Made by a program: the position numbers and the translations under genes. The notes under the pieces are model-generated. The model made no database searches. It saw nothing but the letters and a program-made list of their open reading frames with translations, and was not told where the DNA came from. From Luteimonas rhizosphaericola (GTDB lineage: Bacteria > Pseudomonadota > Gammaproteobacteria > Xanthomonadales > Xanthomonadaceae), in the NCBI RefSeq assembly GCF_029888045.1, contig NZ_JARXRN010000016.1, positions 279,775-343,774 of the forward strand: DNA of 64,000 bases, given 5' to 3'. Numbering within the stretch: the stretch's first letter is position 1; each line of letters opens with the position of its first letter. Shown here one piece after another: positions 41,685 through 53,003 of this stretch.

Positions 41685-42173
41685 TTATCGGAAGGCGGCG
41701 TCGGCGGCGCGGCGCTCGGCGATCTCGGCCTCGAGACGGTCGCCGATCGCCAGCAGCTTGGGCTTGGTGACGATGTTCTCGCCGCGGTGCTCGAAGTGGT
41801 ACTCGTGCACGTGGGTCTCGACGATCGAATCCACCGGGCAAGATTCCTCGCAGAAGCCGCAGTAGATGCACTTGAACAGGTCGATGTCGTAGCGCGTGGT
41901 GCGGCGGGTGCCGTCCTCGCGCGGCTCGGAATCGATCGTGATCGCGAGCGCCGGGCACACCGCCTCGCACAGTTTGCACGCGATGCAGCGCTCCTCGCCG
42001 TTCGGATAGCGTCGCAGCGCATGCAGGCCGCGGAAGCGCGGCGACTGCGGCGTCTTCTCCATCGGGTACATCAGCGTGTACTTCGGACGGAACAGGTACT
42101 TGAGCGTCAACCCGAGGCCGCCGATCAGCTCCAGCAGCAGCAGGCTCCGCACCCACGACAAGAACTTGCCCAT
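41685..42173 (-). CDS. nuoI: NADH-quinone oxidoreductase subunit I
   Basis: The 162-residue ferredoxin-like subunit binds clusters N6a and N6b through [12 protein letters not shown] and [12 protein letters not shown]. It begins [20 protein letters not shown]. Its ATG overlaps the nuoH stop (TGATG), giving coupled translation. Confidence 0.98.
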   Translation of the reverse strand: MGKFLSWVRSLLLLELIGGLGLTLKYLFRPKYTLMYPMEKTPQSPRFRGLHALRRYPNGEERCIACKLCEAVCPALAITIDSEPREDGTRRTTRYDIDLFKCIYCGFCEESCPVDSIVETHVHEYHFEHRGENIVTKPKLLAIGDRLEAEIAERRAADAAFR

Positions 42174-43276
42174 CACTGCCCCGCCTCGAACACGCCGAAA
42201 TACGCCATCAACGCCACCACCACGATCCAGCCGATGCTCAGCGGGATGAACACCTTCCAGCCCAGCCGCATGATCTGGTCGTAGCGGTAGCGCGGGAACG
42301 AGGCGCGGAACCAGATGAAGCAGCTGGCGAAGAAGAACACCTTCGCGAACAGCCACCACCAGCCGTCGCCCAGGACGACGCCCAGCACCGGAACGTCCGG
42401 GATCCAGGCCGCGGGGATCGGCGAGAGCCAGCCGCCCAGGAAGAAGATCGGCGTCAGGAAGCTGACCAGGATCATGTTCGCGTACTCGGCCAGGAAGAAC
42501 AGCGCGAACGCCGACCCCGAATACTCCACCATGTGCCCGGCCACGATCTCCGACTCGCCCTCGACCACGTCGAACGGCGCGCGGTTGGTCTCGGCCACGC
42601 CGGAGATGAAGTAGATGACGAACAGCGGCAGCATCGGCAGCCAGAACCACTCGAACAGGCCCGTGTCGCCGGACTGCGCCATCACGATCTGCGACAGGTT
42701 CAGGCTGCCCGCGCCCACCATCACGCCGACCAGGGCGAAGCCCATGGCGATCTCGTAGCTGACCACCTGCGCGGCCGAGCGCATCGCGCCCAGGAACGCG
42801 TACTTCGAGTTCGAGGCCCAGCCGGCGAGGATGATGCCGTACACGCCCAGCGAGGTCATCGCCAGCAGGTACAGCAGGCCGGCGTTGGCGTTGGACAGCA
42901 CCAGCTGCGCGTCGAACGGCACCACCGCCCAGGCCGCAAATGCCGGCGCCAGGGTGATCAGCGGCGCCAGGATGTACAGCGCCTTCTGCGCGTTGGTCGG
43001 CTGGATGACTTCCTTGAACAGCAGCTTGAACACGTCGGCGAAGGCCTGCAGCACGCCCCAGCCGACGTACATCGGGCCATGGCGCACGTGCATCCAGCCG
43101 ATCAGCTTGCGCTCCCACACCACGTAGAACGCGACCGCCAAGATCACCGGCACCGCGATCACCAGCACCTTCAGCACGATCCAGATGATCACGCCGATCG
43201 CGCCCAGCGACAGCAGCCAGTCGTGCAGCGGCGCGGTCCAGTCCGACAGCAGGGTGGCGGTATTGGTCGCGCTCAT
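42173..43276 (-). CDS. nuoH: NADH-quinone oxidoreductase subunit H
   Basis: The 367-residue membrane subunit that forms the quinone-access cavity. Conserved regions: [57 protein letters not shown] and [23 protein letters not shown] overlaps nuoG's stop (ATGA), excluding the longer upstream frame. Confidence 0.98.
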   Translation of the reverse strand: MSATNTATLLSDWTAPLHDWLLSLGAIGVIIWIVLKVLVIAVPVILAVAFYVVWERKLIGWMHVRHGPMYVGWGVLQAFADVFKLLFKEVIQPTNAQKALYILAPLITLAPAFAAWAVVPFDAQLVLSNANAGLLYLLAMTSLGVYGIILAGWASNSKYAFLGAMRSAAQVVSYEIAMGFALVGVMVGAGSLNLSQIVMAQSGDTGLFEWFWLPMLPLFVIYFISGVAETNRAPFDVVEGESEIVAGHMVEYSGSAFALFFLAEYANMILVSFLTPIFFLGGWLSPIPAAWIPDVPVLGVVLGDGWWWLFAKVFFFASCFIWFRASFPRYRYDQIMRLGWKVFIPLSIGWIVVVALMAYFGVFEAGQ

Positions 43277-45549
43277 GCGGCCTCCACCCGGACGCGGCCG
43301 GCGCCCAGCGCGGCGGTCGCGCCATGGCCGGACTCGACCCATGCACAGCCGGCCGCCACCGCCTCGCTCAGGTGCACCTGCAGCGTCGCGGTACCCGCAC
43401 CAGTGCTGACCTTCGCCATCGCGCCGGTCGCCAGGCCGGCCGCGCGCGCATCGTCGGGATGCAGGGTCACGCGCGGACCCACGTTGAGCGGATGCGCCTG
43501 CAGCGCCTGGGCGCGGCGGACGAGGCCGTCGACGCGATAGATCGCCTGCGACACGGCCAGTTCCAGGCCGTCGCCGGTCCCGGCCGCGGCCGCGGCCACG
43601 GGCGCGTCGCCGGCACGCGGCAGCGACGGCGTCCGCGCCACCAGCCCGGCGCGCAGTCCGGCCAGGTCGGTGAACTCGAAGCCGGGCAGCCCCAGTTCAC
43701 CGGCCAGGGCGCGCAGCACCGTCCAGCCCTGGCGCGCCTCGCCCGGCAGCTTGCCGGCGGCAAAGGCGCGCTGGTCGCGGCCGTCGAGGTTGGTCAGGGT
43801 GGCGTCGTTCTCGAACAGGGTGGCGATCGGCAGGATCACGTCGGCCACGCGGCGGGTCGACTGGCAGGCGAAATGGCTGAAGGCCACCACCTGCGCGCCA
43901 CCCAGCGCCTTGAGCGCGGCCGCCTGGTCGGCGAAATCCAGGCCCGGCTCGATGCCGTACAGCACATACGCGCTGCGCGGCTCGGCGAGCATCGCGCCGG
44001 CATCGCGCGCGGCCGGCAGCACGCCATGGCGGGCCAGCCCGAGCGCATTGGCGCCCTGCGGGATGCGGCACAGCGAGGCGCCGTGGGCGGCCGCGAAATC
44101 GGCCGCGGCGCGGCGGATCCCGGCGGCATGCGGGCCGTTCTCGGCCACCGCGCCGACGATCACCACGACGCGGTCGGAGCCCCGCACGGCCCCGGCCAGT
44201 TCGGCCGAACCAAGCGCCCCGGCGATCGCGGACGGCGCCACCAGCGCCTTCGAGGCGATGTCGAACGTGAACTCGAAATCGACCGGCCCCACCACGTGCA
44301 CCTTCGCGCCGCGGGTGAACGCCTTGCGCACGCGCTGGTGCAGCAGCGGCACCTCGTGGCGCAGGTTGCTGCCGACGATGACGATCGTGTCGGCCTGCTC
44401 GATCTCCGCGACCGGCAGCGCGAACGCCTCGGCGACCGCGCCGTCGGACAGGTCGCGCTGGGCGATGCGGTGGTCGAGGTTGCCGGTGCCCAGGCCCTCG
44501 GCCAGGCGCGCGAGCAGCGCGCCCTCCTCGTTCGAGGTCGCCGGGTGCACCAGCACGCCGAGGTTGTCGGCGCCGTTGTCGCGCAGGATCTGCGCGGCCC
44601 TGGCCAGCGCCTCGTCCCACGTCGCCTCGCGCCAGTCGCCGTCGTCGCCGTTGGACGCCACGCGCAGCAGCGGCCGCACCGCACGGTCGTCGGCATACAG
44701 GCCCTGGTGCGAGTAGCGGTCGCGGTCGGACAGCCAGCACTCGTTGACCGCCTCGTTATCGCGCGGCACCGCGCGCATCACGTCGCCGCGGCGCAGGTGC
44801 AGGAACAGGTTGCTGCCGAGCGCGTCGTGGAAACCGAGCGACTCCTTCGCGATCAGCTCCCACGGCCGGGCGCGGAAGCGGAACACCTTGTTGGTCAGCG
44901 CGCCCACCGGGCAGACGTCGATGACGTTGCCCGACAGCTCCGTGGTCAGCGGCTTGCCGTCGTAGGTGCCGATCTGCAGGTTCTCGCCGCGCTGCATGCC
45001 GCCCAGCTCATAGGTACCGGCGACTTCGGCGGTGAAGCGCACGCAGCGCGTGCACTGGATGCAGCGGGTCATCTCGGTGGCGACCAGCGGCCCCATGTCC
45101 TCGTCGGCGACCACGCGCTTGCGCTCGACGAAGCGGCTGACCGAACGTCCGTAACCCAGCGACAGGTCCTGCAGTTCGCACTCGCCGCCCTGGTCGCAGA
45201 TCGGGCAGTCGAGCGGATGGTTGATCAGCAGGAACTCCATCACGTTGCGCTGCGCCTTGAGCGCCTTCTCGTTGCGCGTGAAGACCTTCAGCCCGTCCAT
45301 CACCGGCGTGGCGCAGGCCGGCGAGGGCTTGGGCGCGGAGCGGCCGCCGACCTCGGTGTCGACCAGGCACATGCGGCAGTTCGCGGCGATCGAAAGCTTG
45401 TCGTGGTAGCAGAAGCGCGGGATCGGGATGCCGGCCTTGTCGGCGGCATGGATGATCATCGAGCCCTTGGGCGCGGCCAGCTCCACGCCGTCGATGAAGA
45501 CGGTGACGTGGTCGGGCGGCAGGTTCGGGTTGACCGGCTGTGCGCTCAC
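43273..45549 (-). CDS. nuoG: NADH-quinone oxidoreductase subunit G
   Basis: A 758-residue peripheral-arm subunit with a GTG start ([20 protein letters not shown]) that overlaps the nuoF stop. N-terminal [2Fe-2S] site: [20 protein letters not shown]; His-ligated cluster [20 protein letters not shown]; [4Fe-4S] sites [10 protein letters not shown] and [10 protein letters not shown]. The remaining two thirds is the degenerate molybdopterin-oxidoreductase domain. It passes electrons from NuoF along the iron-sulfur chain to NuoI. Confidence 0.97.
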   Translation of the reverse strand: MSAQPVNPNLPPDHVTVFIDGVELAAPKGSMIIHAADKAGIPIPRFCYHDKLSIAANCRMCLVDTEVGGRSAPKPSPACATPVMDGLKVFTRNEKALKAQRNVMEFLLINHPLDCPICDQGGECELQDLSLGYGRSVSRFVERKRVVADEDMGPLVATEMTRCIQCTRCVRFTAEVAGTYELGGMQRGENLQIGTYDGKPLTTELSGNVIDVCPVGALTNKVFRFRARPWELIAKESLGFHDALGSNLFLHLRRGDVMRAVPRDNEAVNECWLSDRDRYSHQGLYADDRAVRPLLRVASNGDDGDWREATWDEALARAAQILRDNGADNLGVLVHPATSNEEGALLARLAEGLGTGNLDHRIAQRDLSDGAVAEAFALPVAEIEQADTIVIVGSNLRHEVPLLHQRVRKAFTRGAKVHVVGPVDFEFTFDIASKALVAPSAIAGALGSAELAGAVRGSDRVVVIVGAVAENGPHAAGIRRAAADFAAAHGASLCRIPQGANALGLARHGVLPAARDAGAMLAEPRSAYVLYGIEPGLDFADQAAALKALGGAQVVAFSHFACQSTRRVADVILPIATLFENDATLTNLDGRDQRAFAAGKLPGEARQGWTVLRALAGELGLPGFEFTDLAGLRAGLVARTPSLPRAGDAPVAAAAAGTGDGLELAVSQAIYRVDGLVRRAQALQAHPLNVGPRVTLHPDDARAAGLATGAMAKVSTGAGTATLQVHLSEAVAAGCAWVESGHGATAALGAGRVRVEAA

Positions 45550-46913
45550 GCGGCCACCTGCTCGGCCTGGACCAGGGTGCCGGCGAGCGCGTCGTCGACG
45601 TAGAAGCGCCTGTTCACGATGGCGTACTCGAATTCGTGCCAGAAGTGGCGCAGGAAGCCCTGCACCGGCCACGCGGCCGCCTCGCCGAACGCGCAGATGG
45701 TGTGGCCCTCGATCTGCCCCGCCGCCGCGCGCAGCATGTGCAGGTCGTCGAGCGTGGCCTGCCTGTTCACGATCCGCGTCACCATGCGGTACATCCAGCC
45801 GGTGCCTTCGCGGCAGGGCGTGCACTGGCCGCAGCTTTCCTTGAAGTAGAACCGCGCCACGCGCTGGCAGGCGCGGACCATGCAGGTGGTGTCGTCCATC
45901 ACCACCACCGCCGCCGAGCCCAGGCCGGAGCCGGCCTTCTGCAGCGCGTCGTAGTCCATGGTCAGGCCCATGATCGTGTCGGCCGGCAGCACCGGCATCG
46001 ACGAGCCGCCCGGGATCACGCCCTTGAGCTTGCGGCCGGGGCGCAGGCCGCCGGCGATGTCGAGCAGTTCCGCGAACGGCGTGCCCAGCCGCAGCTCGTA
46101 GTTGCCGGGCCGGGTGACGTGGCCGGAGACCGAGAAGATCTTGCAGCCGCCGTTGTTCGGCTTGCCCAGGCCCAGGAACCACTCGGCCCCATTGCGCACG
46201 ATCGCAGGCACCGAGGCGAAGGTCTCGGTGTTGTTGATCGTGGTCGGCTTGCCGTAGAGGCCGAAGTTGGCCGGGAACGGCGGCTTGAACCGCGGCTGGC
46301 CCTTCTTGCCTTCCAGCGACTCCATCAGCGCGGTCTCTTCACCGCAGATGTAGGCGCCGGCGCCGAGCGCGTTGTACAGGTCGATGTCGATGCCCGAGCC
46401 GAGGATGTCCTTGCCCAGCCAGCCGTTGGCATAGGCCTCGCGGGTGGCTTCCTCGAGGTGCTCGAACGGCTCGTGGTGGAACTCGCCGCGCAGGTAGTTG
46501 TAGCCCACGCTGGCGCCGGTGGCGTAGCAGGCGATCGCCATGCCCTCGATCACCGAATGCGGGTTGTAGCGCAGGATGTCGCGGTCCTTCGCAGTGCCCG
46601 GCTCGGATTCGTCGGAGTTGCAGAGGATGTACTTCTGCATCTCGCCCTTGGGCATGAAGCTCCACTTCAGGCCGGTCGGAAAGCCCGCGCCGCCGCGGCC
46701 GCGCAGGCCCGACTGCTTGACCATCTCGATGATGTCGGCCGGCGGGATCTTCTCGGTCAGGATCCGGCGCAGCGCCGCATAGCCGCCGGTCTTGAGGTAG
46801 TTCTCGTACGACCACGGCTTGTCGAAATGCAGCGTGGTGTAGACGGCCTGGTGCTCCTTCGGCGCGGGGCCGACGGGGCCGTAGCCTTCGGAATAGTGCG
46901 AATGACCCGCCAT
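45546..46913 (-). CDS. nuoF: NADH-quinone oxidoreductase subunit F
   Basis: The 455-residue NADH- and FMN-binding subunit. [15 protein letters not shown] and the [15 protein letters not shown] segment mark the nucleotide and flavin sites; cluster N3 is held by [12 protein letters not shown] and a later Cys in [10 protein letters not shown]. Start [20 protein letters not shown] overlaps the nuoE stop (TGATG). Confidence 0.98.
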   Translation of the reverse strand: MAGHSHYSEGYGPVGPAPKEHQAVYTTLHFDKPWSYENYLKTGGYAALRRILTEKIPPADIIEMVKQSGLRGRGGAGFPTGLKWSFMPKGEMQKYILCNSDESEPGTAKDRDILRYNPHSVIEGMAIACYATGASVGYNYLRGEFHHEPFEHLEEATREAYANGWLGKDILGSGIDIDLYNALGAGAYICGEETALMESLEGKKGQPRFKPPFPANFGLYGKPTTINNTETFASVPAIVRNGAEWFLGLGKPNNGGCKIFSVSGHVTRPGNYELRLGTPFAELLDIAGGLRPGRKLKGVIPGGSSMPVLPADTIMGLTMDYDALQKAGSGLGSAAVVVMDDTTCMVRACQRVARFYFKESCGQCTPCREGTGWMYRMVTRIVNRQATLDDLHMLRAAAGQIEGHTICAFGEAAAWPVQGFLRHFWHEFEYAIVNRRFYVDDALAGTLVQAEQVAA

Positions 46914-47440
46914 CACTTCAGCCCGTCCAGCAGCTCGTCCACGCGCTCGGGCGTGAGCTTCTCGTGGTAATGCCCGTTGATCACGACCACCGGCGCGCCG
47001 CAGCACGCGGCCACGCACTCTTCCTCGCGCTTGAGGTAGACGCGCCCGTCGGCGGTGGATTCGCCCAGCCGGCAGCCGAGCTTCTTCTCGGCGTGCTCGA
47101 CCAACTGCTCGGCCCCGTTGAGCCAGCAGCTGATGTTGGTGCAGAAGGCCACGTTGTGGCGGCCGACCTGTTCGGTCTCGAACATCGAGTAGAACGTCGC
47201 CACCTCGTAGGCCCACACCGGGGGCAGGTCGAGGTACTTCGCCACGCCGGCGATCAGCTCGTCGGTCAGGAAGCCCTGGTTCTGCTCCTGCGCCGCGAAC
47301 AGGCCCTGCAGCACCGCCGAACGCTTGCGGTCCGGCGGGAACTTGGTGAGCCAGTGGTCGATGTGCGCGCGCGTGGCATCGCTCAGCACGACCATCGGGT
47401 CGACGTTGCGCGCATTCTCGAAATTGCCGGTCGCTTTCAT
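46913..47440 (-). CDS. nuoE: NADH-quinone oxidoreductase subunit E
   Basis: The 175-residue thioredoxin-like [2Fe-2S] subunit. Cluster N1a ligands are in [11 protein letters not shown] and [11 protein letters not shown] helical N-terminal part ([16 protein letters not shown]) precedes them. Eight bp after nuoD. It forms the NADH-dehydrogenase tip with NuoF and NuoG. Confidence 0.98.
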   Translation of the reverse strand: MKATGNFENARNVDPMVVLSDATRAHIDHWLTKFPPDRKRSAVLQGLFAAQEQNQGFLTDELIAGVAKYLDLPPVWAYEVATFYSMFETEQVGRHNVAFCTNISCWLNGAEQLVEHAEKKLGCRLGESTADGRVYLKREEECVAACCGAPVVVINGHYHEKLTPERVDELLDGLK

Positions 47441-47448
47441 CGCCTGCC

Positions 47449-48771
47449 TTACCTGTCGATCTCGCCGAACACGATGTCGTAGGTGCCGATCATCGCCACC
47501 ACGTCGGCCAGCATGTGGCCCCGCACGATCTCGTCCATCGACGACAGGTGCGCGAAGCCCGGCGCGCGCAGGTGCACGCGGAAGGGCTTGTTGGCGCCGT
47601 CGCTGACCAGGTAGCAGCCGAACTCGCCCTTGGGCGCCTCGACCGCGCGGTAGGTCTCGCCGGCGGGCACGCAGTAGCCTTCCGAGAACAGCTTGAAGTG
47701 GTGGATCAGCGCTTCCATGTCGTCCTTCATCTCCTCGCGGGAGGGAGGCGCGACCTTGTAGTTGTCGACCATCACCGGGCCGGGGTTGGCCTTCAGCCAG
47801 GCCACGCACTGCTCGATGATGCGCACGGACTGGCGCATCTCGGCCACGCGCACCAGGTAGCGGTCGTAGCAGTCGCCGTTGACGCCGACCGGGATGTCGA
47901 AATCGACCGCGTCGTACTTCGCGTACGGCTGCTTCTTGCGCAGGTCCCAGGCCACGCCCGAGCCGCGCAGCATCGGGCCGGTCATGCCCCAGGCCAGCGC
48001 CTGCTCCGGCGGGATCACGCCGATGCCGACCGTACGCTGCTTCCAGATGCGGTTGTCGGTGAGCAGGGTCTCGTATTCGTCGACGCGCGCGGGGAAATCC
48101 TTCGCGAACGCCTCCAGGTAATCCAGCAGCGAGCCTTCGCGCCACGCGTTGAAGCGCGCGAGCTTGGCGCCCTTGCGCCACGGCGACTCGCGGTACTGCG
48201 GCATGCGGTCGGGCAGGTCGCGGTAGACGCCACCGGGGCGGTAGTAGGTCGCGTGCATGCGCGCGCCCGACACCGCCTCGTACACGTCCATCAGTTCCTC
48301 GCGCTCGCGGAACGCGTACAGGAACACCGCCATCGCGCCCAGGTCGAGCGCGTTGGAGCCGATCCACATCAGGTGGTTGAGGATCCGGGTGACCTCGTCG
48401 AACAGCGTGCGGATGTACTGCGCGCGCTCGGGCGCCTCGATCCCCATCAGGGTCTCGATCGCGAGCACGTAGGCGTGCTCGTTGCACATCATCGACACGT
48501 AGTCGAGGCGGTCCATGTAGCCGATCGACTGGTTGAACGGCTTGGACTCGGCCAGCTTCTCGGTACCGCGGTGGAGCAGCCCGATGTGCGGGTCGGCACG
48601 CTGCACCACTTCGCCGTCCATCTCCAGAATCAGGCGCAGCACGCCGTGCGCGGCCGGATGCTGGGGGCCGAAGTTCAGCGTGTAGTTGCGGATCTCCTGG
48701 CGGCCCTCGGCGGCGCTGCTGGCGAAGCCCTCGCTGGCCTGGTGCACGGGCGTGTGCGGAACGGCGCTCAT
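47449..48771 (-). CDS. nuoD: NADH-quinone oxidoreductase subunit D
   Basis: The 440-residue 49-kDa-type subunit that lines the quinone site with NuoB. Conserved [51 protein letters not shown] and the C-terminal DIVFGEIDR. nuoC and nuoD are separate genes here, not fused as in E. coli. ATG overlaps the nuoC stop (ATGA). Confidence 0.98.
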   Translation of the reverse strand: MSAVPHTPVHQASEGFASSAAEGRQEIRNYTLNFGPQHPAAHGVLRLILEMDGEVVQRADPHIGLLHRGTEKLAESKPFNQSIGYMDRLDYVSMMCNEHAYVLAIETLMGIEAPERAQYIRTLFDEVTRILNHLMWIGSNALDLGAMAVFLYAFREREELMDVYEAVSGARMHATYYRPGGVYRDLPDRMPQYRESPWRKGAKLARFNAWREGSLLDYLEAFAKDFPARVDEYETLLTDNRIWKQRTVGIGVIPPEQALAWGMTGPMLRGSGVAWDLRKKQPYAKYDAVDFDIPVGVNGDCYDRYLVRVAEMRQSVRIIEQCVAWLKANPGPVMVDNYKVAPPSREEMKDDMEALIHHFKLFSEGYCVPAGETYRAVEAPKGEFGCYLVSDGANKPFRVHLRAPGFAHLSSMDEIVRGHMLADVVAMIGTYDIVFGEIDR

Positions 48772-49526
48772 TTCGCGTCTCCCGTGCGGCGCGCCATCTG
48801 CTCGCCGACCGCGGTCTGGTAGCGCGCGTCGTCGCGGATCACGCGCGGCACGTTCACCCGCGGCTCGACCGAGGTCACCGGCTCGTACACCACGCGCTTG
48901 CGGTCGGCGTCGTAACGGACCTCGACGTTGCCGATCAGCGGGAAATCCTTGCGGAACGGATGGCCGATGAAGCCGTAGTCGGTCAGGATCCGGCGCAGGT
49001 CCGGGTGGCCCTGGAAGATGATCCCGTACAGGTCGAACGCCTCGCGCTCGAACCAGTTCGCCACCGGCCACAGGACGGTCAGCGACGAGACCACCGGCAG
49101 GTCGTCGCTGGGGGCGACGCAGGTCACGCGCAGGCGCCGGTTGTGCTGGACCGACAGCAGCTGGGCGACCGCGGCGAAACGCCGCTGCGGCACGGGGATC
49201 GCACCCACGCCATCCGGTTCGTCGAGCTGCTGGGTGGTCGCCTCGCCGAAACGGAAGCGGCCCGGCCCCCGGCCTTCGACGCCGCGGCTGAAGCCTTCGG
49301 ACGAGGTGTCGGTATCCCACTCGTCGCTGCCGTAGCCGAGGTAATCGATGCCGCACAGGTCGACCAGCGACTCGAACCCGAACTCGTCGCGCAGCGCGGT
49401 GCAGGTGTCGAGCCAGTCGCCGTCGGTGACGAGGCCCACCTCGCCGCGCGGCACGGCCATGGACACGGTGGCGTCGGGGAACCGCGCACGCAGGCGTTCG
49501 ACGAAACTGGACAGCGGCTCGCTCAT
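48768..49526 (-). CDS. nuoC: NADH-quinone oxidoreductase subunit C
   Basis: The 252-residue 30-kDa-type subunit. The signature ERE(A/V)FDLYGI(I/x)[11 protein letters not shown] reads [30 protein letters not shown] follows. A charged insertion ([20 protein letters not shown]) occurs near residue 70. It overlaps nuoB's stop by 4 bp. Confidence 0.97.
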   Translation of the reverse strand: MSEPLSSFVERLRARFPDATVSMAVPRGEVGLVTDGDWLDTCTALRDEFGFESLVDLCGIDYLGYGSDEWDTDTSSEGFSRGVEGRGPGRFRFGEATTQQLDEPDGVGAIPVPQRRFAAVAQLLSVQHNRRLRVTCVAPSDDLPVVSSLTVLWPVANWFEREAFDLYGIIFQGHPDLRRILTDYGFIGHPFRKDFPLIGNVEVRYDADRKRVVYEPVTSVEPRVNVPRVIRDDARYQTAVGEQMARRTGDAK

Positions 49527-50107
49527 TCGCGCAGCCCCGTCTTCACGTCGCCGAAGTTGGTGGCGCGACGGATCTTCTTCTGCAGCTGCAGGATGCCGTA
49601 CACCAGTGCCTCGGCCGTCGGCGGACAGCCCGGCACGTAGACGTCGACCGGCACGATGCGGTCGCAGCCGCGCACCACCGCGTACGAGTAATGGTAGTAG
49701 CCGCCGCCGTTGGCGCAGCTGCCCATCGAGATGACCCACTTCGGGTCCGGCATCTGGTCGTAGACCTTGCGCAGGGCCGGGGCCATCTTGTTGACCAGGG
49801 TGCCAGCCACGATCATCACGTCGGACTGGCGCGGCGACGGGCGGAACACCACGCCGTAACGGTCCAGGTCGAGGCGCGCGGCGCCGGCGTGCATCATCTC
49901 GACCGCGCAGCAGGCCAGGCCGAAGGTCATCGGCCACATCGAGCCGGTGCGCGCCCAGTTGAGCAGCACGTCGGAACTGGTGGTGACGAAGCCGCGCTCC
50001 AGCAGGGGGTTCTCCCCTTCCGGGCGCAGGATGTCGTCGAGCCGGCCTTCCGGCAGCGGATTGCTGGCCGCATCCGCCAGGCCGCGGACCGCCTGGATCA
50101 CTCCCAT
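49523..50107 (-). CDS. nuoB: NADH-quinone oxidoreductase subunit B
   Basis: The 194-residue subunit binding terminal cluster N2. Ligands: tandem cysteines in [11 protein letters not shown], then [10 protein letters not shown] and [11 protein letters not shown]. Its ATG lies 10 bp inside the end of nuoA. The C-terminus ([18 protein letters not shown]) extends slightly past the core. Confidence 0.98.
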   Translation of the reverse strand: MGVIQAVRGLADAASNPLPEGRLDDILRPEGENPLLERGFVTTSSDVLLNWARTGSMWPMTFGLACCAVEMMHAGAARLDLDRYGVVFRPSPRQSDVMIVAGTLVNKMAPALRKVYDQMPDPKWVISMGSCANGGGYYHYSYAVVRGCDRIVPVDVYVPGCPPTAEALVYGILQLQKKIRRATNFGDVKTGLRE

Positions 50108-50454
50108 TCCAGCGCTCCCTTCTTCCAGACGTAGACGAACCCGAGCAGCAGCATGCCCACGAAGATGCCCATCTCGACCAGGCCGAGCGGACCCAGTTCG
50201 CGGAACACCGTCGCCCACGGCACGATGAAGATGATTTCCAGGTCGAAGATGATGAACTGGATGGCGATCAGGTAGTAGCGCACGTCGAACTGCATGCGCG
50301 CGTCCTCGAACGCGGCGAAGCCGCACTCGTACGGCGACAGCTTCTCCGGCGAGGGCCGCTTGGGCCCGAGCAGGTTGCCGATGACCAGCAATGCGATGCC
50401 GATACCGGTGGCCACGATCAGGAACAGCAGGGTCGGCAGGTATTCGGCCAGCAC
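50098..50454 (-). CDS. nuoA: NADH-quinone oxidoreductase subunit A
   Basis: First gene of the complex I operon; 118 residues with a GTG start ([20 protein letters not shown]). Three transmembrane helices, the conserved loop [20 protein letters not shown] with the cysteine near the quinone site, and [13 protein letters not shown] promoter for the operon should lie within 50455-50532 or upstream of the tRNA-Leu. Confidence 0.97.
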   Translation of the reverse strand: MLAEYLPTLLFLIVATGIGIALLVIGNLLGPKRPSPEKLSPYECGFAAFEDARMQFDVRYYLIAIQFIIFDLEIIFIVPWATVFRELGPLGLVEMGIFVGMLLLGFVYVWKKGALEWE

Positions 50455-50532
50455 GCGTTGTTCTCTCTCGGCTACTTGCCGCGTTGCCGCGGCCGTTGCT
50501 CGACGCGCCAGGCGCGCGAAACATCAAAAAAA

Positions 50533-50617
50533 TGGTGCCCAAGGGGGGACTCGAACCCCCACGACCGAAGCCGCTACCACCTCAAGGTAGTGCGTCTACC
50601 AATTCCGCCACCTGGGC
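50533..50617 (-). tRNA. tRNA-Leu (GAG)
   Basis: An 85-nt cloverleaf with a long variable arm and encoded CCA. Acceptor GCCCAGG pairs with CTTGGGC (one G-U pair), the anticodon stem-loop is CTACC-TTGAGGT-GGTAG, giving anticodon GAG. A run of T follows the CCA on the minus strand. It sits between secG and nuoA, its usual place in Xanthomonadaceae. Confidence 0.97.
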
Positions 50618-50672
50618 AAATTCTACGGCTGCCGCGCATGTGTCGTGCGGCATCGCGCAATTGTAAGCCTTC

Positions 50673-51140
50673 CTACTGCGTTTGCGCAGCGGGTTCGGAC
50701 TCTTCCGCTGCGCCTTCGTCCGCGGGCGCATCGGCGGCCGGCGCTTCCGGCACCACCGCATCGGTGGCAGGAGCCTGCTGCGGGGCGGCCGGCACGCTCG
50801 CGTCGGCGGCAGGCGCCTGGGGCACGGCGACCGCGCCGGGCGCTGCCGGGGCGGCGGGCACCTGCGACATCACGCCCAGGTCGCTGGCGGCCTCCGGGCT
50901 CACCGCACGGTGCGTGGCGTACCACGCCATGAACAGGGTGATCGCGAAGAACGCGATCGCCAGCCACTTGGTGGCCTTGCTGAGGAAATTCGCCGAACCG
51001 CGCGCACCGAACACGGTGGACGACGCGCCGCCACCGAAACCGGACCCGGCGGAGGCGCCGGCGCCGCGCTGCATCAGGATCAGCGCGATCATCGCGATCG
51101 CGACCAGGACGAACAGGATGTTGAGGGTCAACAGCAGCAT
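50673..51140 (-). CDS. secG: Protein translocase subunit SecG
   Basis: A 155-residue SecG. The core is MLLLTLNILFVLVAIAMIALI, LMQRGAGASAGSGFGGGASS, and a second helix WLAIAFFAITLFMAWYA. From about residue 80 an Ala/Pro-rich acidic tail of 75 residues follows, longer than E. coli SecG (110 residues) and common in Xanthomonadaceae. Stimulates protein export with SecYE. Lies 33 bp after tpiA. Confidence 0.96.
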   Translation of the reverse strand: MLLLTLNILFVLVAIAMIALILMQRGAGASAGSGFGGGASSTVFGARGSANFLSKATKWLAIAFFAITLFMAWYATHRAVSPEAASDLGVMSQVPAAPAAPGAVAVPQAPAADASVPAAPQQAPATDAVVPEAPAADAPADEGAAEESEPAAQTQ

Positions 51141-51173
51141 TGCGGCTTACTCGGGAGGGCTTGGGACCCGGCG

Positions 51174-51926
51174 TCAGCGGGCGGCCGCGCGGACGATGGC
51201 GAGGAAATCCGCCGCCACCAGCGAGGCGCCGCCGATCAGGCCGCCGTCGATGTCCGCCTGGGCGAACAGTTCGGCGGCGTTGGCCGGCTTCACGCTGCCG
51301 CCGTACAGGATCGGCAGCGAATCGCCGATTCTAGCATCCAGCGCCGCGACCTGGCCACGGATGAAGGCGTGCACCGCCTGCGCCTGCTCGGGGCTGGCGG
51401 TGCGCCCGGTGCCGATGGCCCAGACCGGCTCGTAGGCGACCACCGCGCCGGAGAAGCGGGCGATCCCGGCCAGTTCCAGCACCGGCTGCAGCTGGGACGC
51501 GATCACCGCCTCGGTCCGCCCGGCCTCGCGGTCCTCCAGGGTCTCGCCCAGGCACAGGATCGGCACCAGGCCGGCGTTGGAGGCGGCGAGGAACTTCTTC
51601 GCCACCAGTCCGCTGCTCTCGTGATGGTGCTGGCGGCGCTCGGAGTGGCCCACCAGGCCATAGCGGGCGCCGACGTCGAGCAGCATGCGTGCCGACACTT
51701 CGCCGGTATACGCGCCTTCCTCGTTGGGGCTGACGTCCTGCGCGCCGAAGGCGATCGGCCTGGCCTCGAAGTCCTCGACCAGGTCGCCCAGGTAGGGCAT
51801 CGGCGGCAATACCACCACGTCCACCCCATCCACGGGGAGGCCGGCCGACACCTCGCACAGCAGGCGGGTGGCGAACTCGCGGGTGCCGTACAGCTTCCAG
51901 TTTCCGGCGACGATCCTGCGGCGCAT
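51174..51926 (-). CDS. tpiA: Triosephosphate isomerase
   Basis: The 250-residue glycolytic enzyme begins MRRRIVAGNWKLYGTREFAT. Catalytic residues are visible: Lys11 in GNWK, His in LVGHSERR, Glu in VVAYEPVWAIGTG, with the phosphate-binding ILYGGSVKPAN. Start at the ATG giving the canonical N-terminus; the frame extends upstream into the neighbouring gene. Confidence 0.98.
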   Translation of the reverse strand: MRRRIVAGNWKLYGTREFATRLLCEVSAGLPVDGVDVVVLPPMPYLGDLVEDFEARPIAFGAQDVSPNEEGAYTGEVSARMLLDVGARYGLVGHSERRQHHHESSGLVAKKFLAASNAGLVPILCLGETLEDREAGRTEAVIASQLQPVLELAGIARFSGAVVAYEPVWAIGTGRTASPEQAQAVHAFIRGQVAALDARIGDSLPILYGGSVKPANAAELFAQADIDGGLIGGASLVAADFLAIVRAAAR

Positions 51927-52015
51927 CGGCGGCTCCGTTCCGGTCAGTGGCGGCGAGCATAGCCCATCGCGGGCGCCGGCCGATTCGACGTGCCGAACGT
52001 CCCGCCGGCACCGAC

Positions 52016-52954
52016 CTACTTCAGCTTGATCTCGCGCAGGCGCTGCTCGAGGAAACCATGCGCGGTGATCGGCTCGGGGTAGCGGCTCGGGTTGTCGGCG
52101 CTGATGCAGGCCGGCAGCACGTCGATCAGGAAGTCGGGATTCGGGTGCAGGAAGAACGGTACCGAATAGCGCGGCTGGCGCGCCGCGTCGCCGGGCGGGT
52201 TCACCACGCGGTGGATGGTCGAGGGATACACGTGGTTGGTCAGCCGCTCGAGCATGTCGCCGATGTTGACCACGATGGTGTCGCCCTCGGAGGTGAACGG
52301 CACCCACTCGCCCTGCGTGGACTGCACCTCGAGCCCGGCGGTCGAGGCACCGACCAGCAGGGTGATGAAGTTGATGTCGCCGTGGGCGCCGGCGCGCACG
52401 TTGGGGATGTCGTCGGCGGTGATGGGCGGATAGTGGATCGGGCGCAGGATCGAGTTGCCGAAGTCGGTCTTGTCGGCGAAGAAATCCTGCGGCAGCCCGA
52501 TGTGCAGCGCCAGCGCGGACAGCACGCGCGATCCCAGCGCGTCGAGCGCGTTGTACAGCGCCAGGCCGCGGGCGCGGAACTCCGGCACCTCGTCGGGCCA
52601 CACGTTCGGCGGCATCACGTCACGGTACTTCGAGCCGTCGGGCAGCTCGCGGCCGACGTGGTAGAACTCCTTGAGATCGAAATGCTTCGAGCCCTTGGCG
52701 GTCTCGATGCCGAACGGCGTGTAGCCGCGCGCTCCGCCTTGCCCCGGCACGTGGTAGCGGCGCTTGACCTCGTCGGGCAGCGCGAAGAAGTCGCGGAACG
52801 CGGCGTAGGCGTCGTCGATCAACGCCTGCGCGATGCCGTGGTGGCTGATGCCGGCGAAGCCCCACTCGCGGTAGGCCGCACCGAGTTCGGCGACGAACGC
52901 GTCGCGGTCGGTGTCGAAGCGGCGGATGTCGAGGGTCGGGATTCGCGAACTCAT
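52016..52954 (-). CDS. 2-oxoglutarate/Fe(II) dioxygenase, isopenicillin-N-synthase family
   Basis: A 312-residue dioxygenase. The N-terminal DIOX_N-type part (REWGFAGISHHGIAQALIDD) precedes the double-stranded beta-helix core with iron ligands His191-x-Asp193 (AGAHGDINFITLLV) and His248 (STIHRVVN), and the 2-oxoglutarate or substrate-binding Arg262-x-Ser264 (PRYSVPFF). The substrate is unknown; members of this branch are annotated variously as ethylene-forming-enzyme-like or isopenicillin-N-synthase-like, with no antibiotic cluster here. It lies between glmM (49 bp) and tpiA (89 bp). Confidence 0.9.
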   Translation of the reverse strand: MSSRIPTLDIRRFDTDRDAFVAELGAAYREWGFAGISHHGIAQALIDDAYAAFRDFFALPDEVKRRYHVPGQGGARGYTPFGIETAKGSKHFDLKEFYHVGRELPDGSKYRDVMPPNVWPDEVPEFRARGLALYNALDALGSRVLSALALHIGLPQDFFADKTDFGNSILRPIHYPPITADDIPNVRAGAHGDINFITLLVGASTAGLEVQSTQGEWVPFTSEGDTIVVNIGDMLERLTNHVYPSTIHRVVNPPGDAARQPRYSVPFFLHPNPDFLIDVLPACISADNPSRYPEPITAHGFLEQRLREIKLK

Positions 52955-53003
52955 CGTGGGCTCCGGAAATTGGCGGCGCGGGCGCCGCCGGGATCGCGTC
53001 CGC

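Noticed and set aside
50660..50688. Possible tRNA-Leu promoter TACAAT with a TGCGCA -35
   Set aside because: The -10 is good but the -35 is poor and lies inside secG; too weak to list as a feature.
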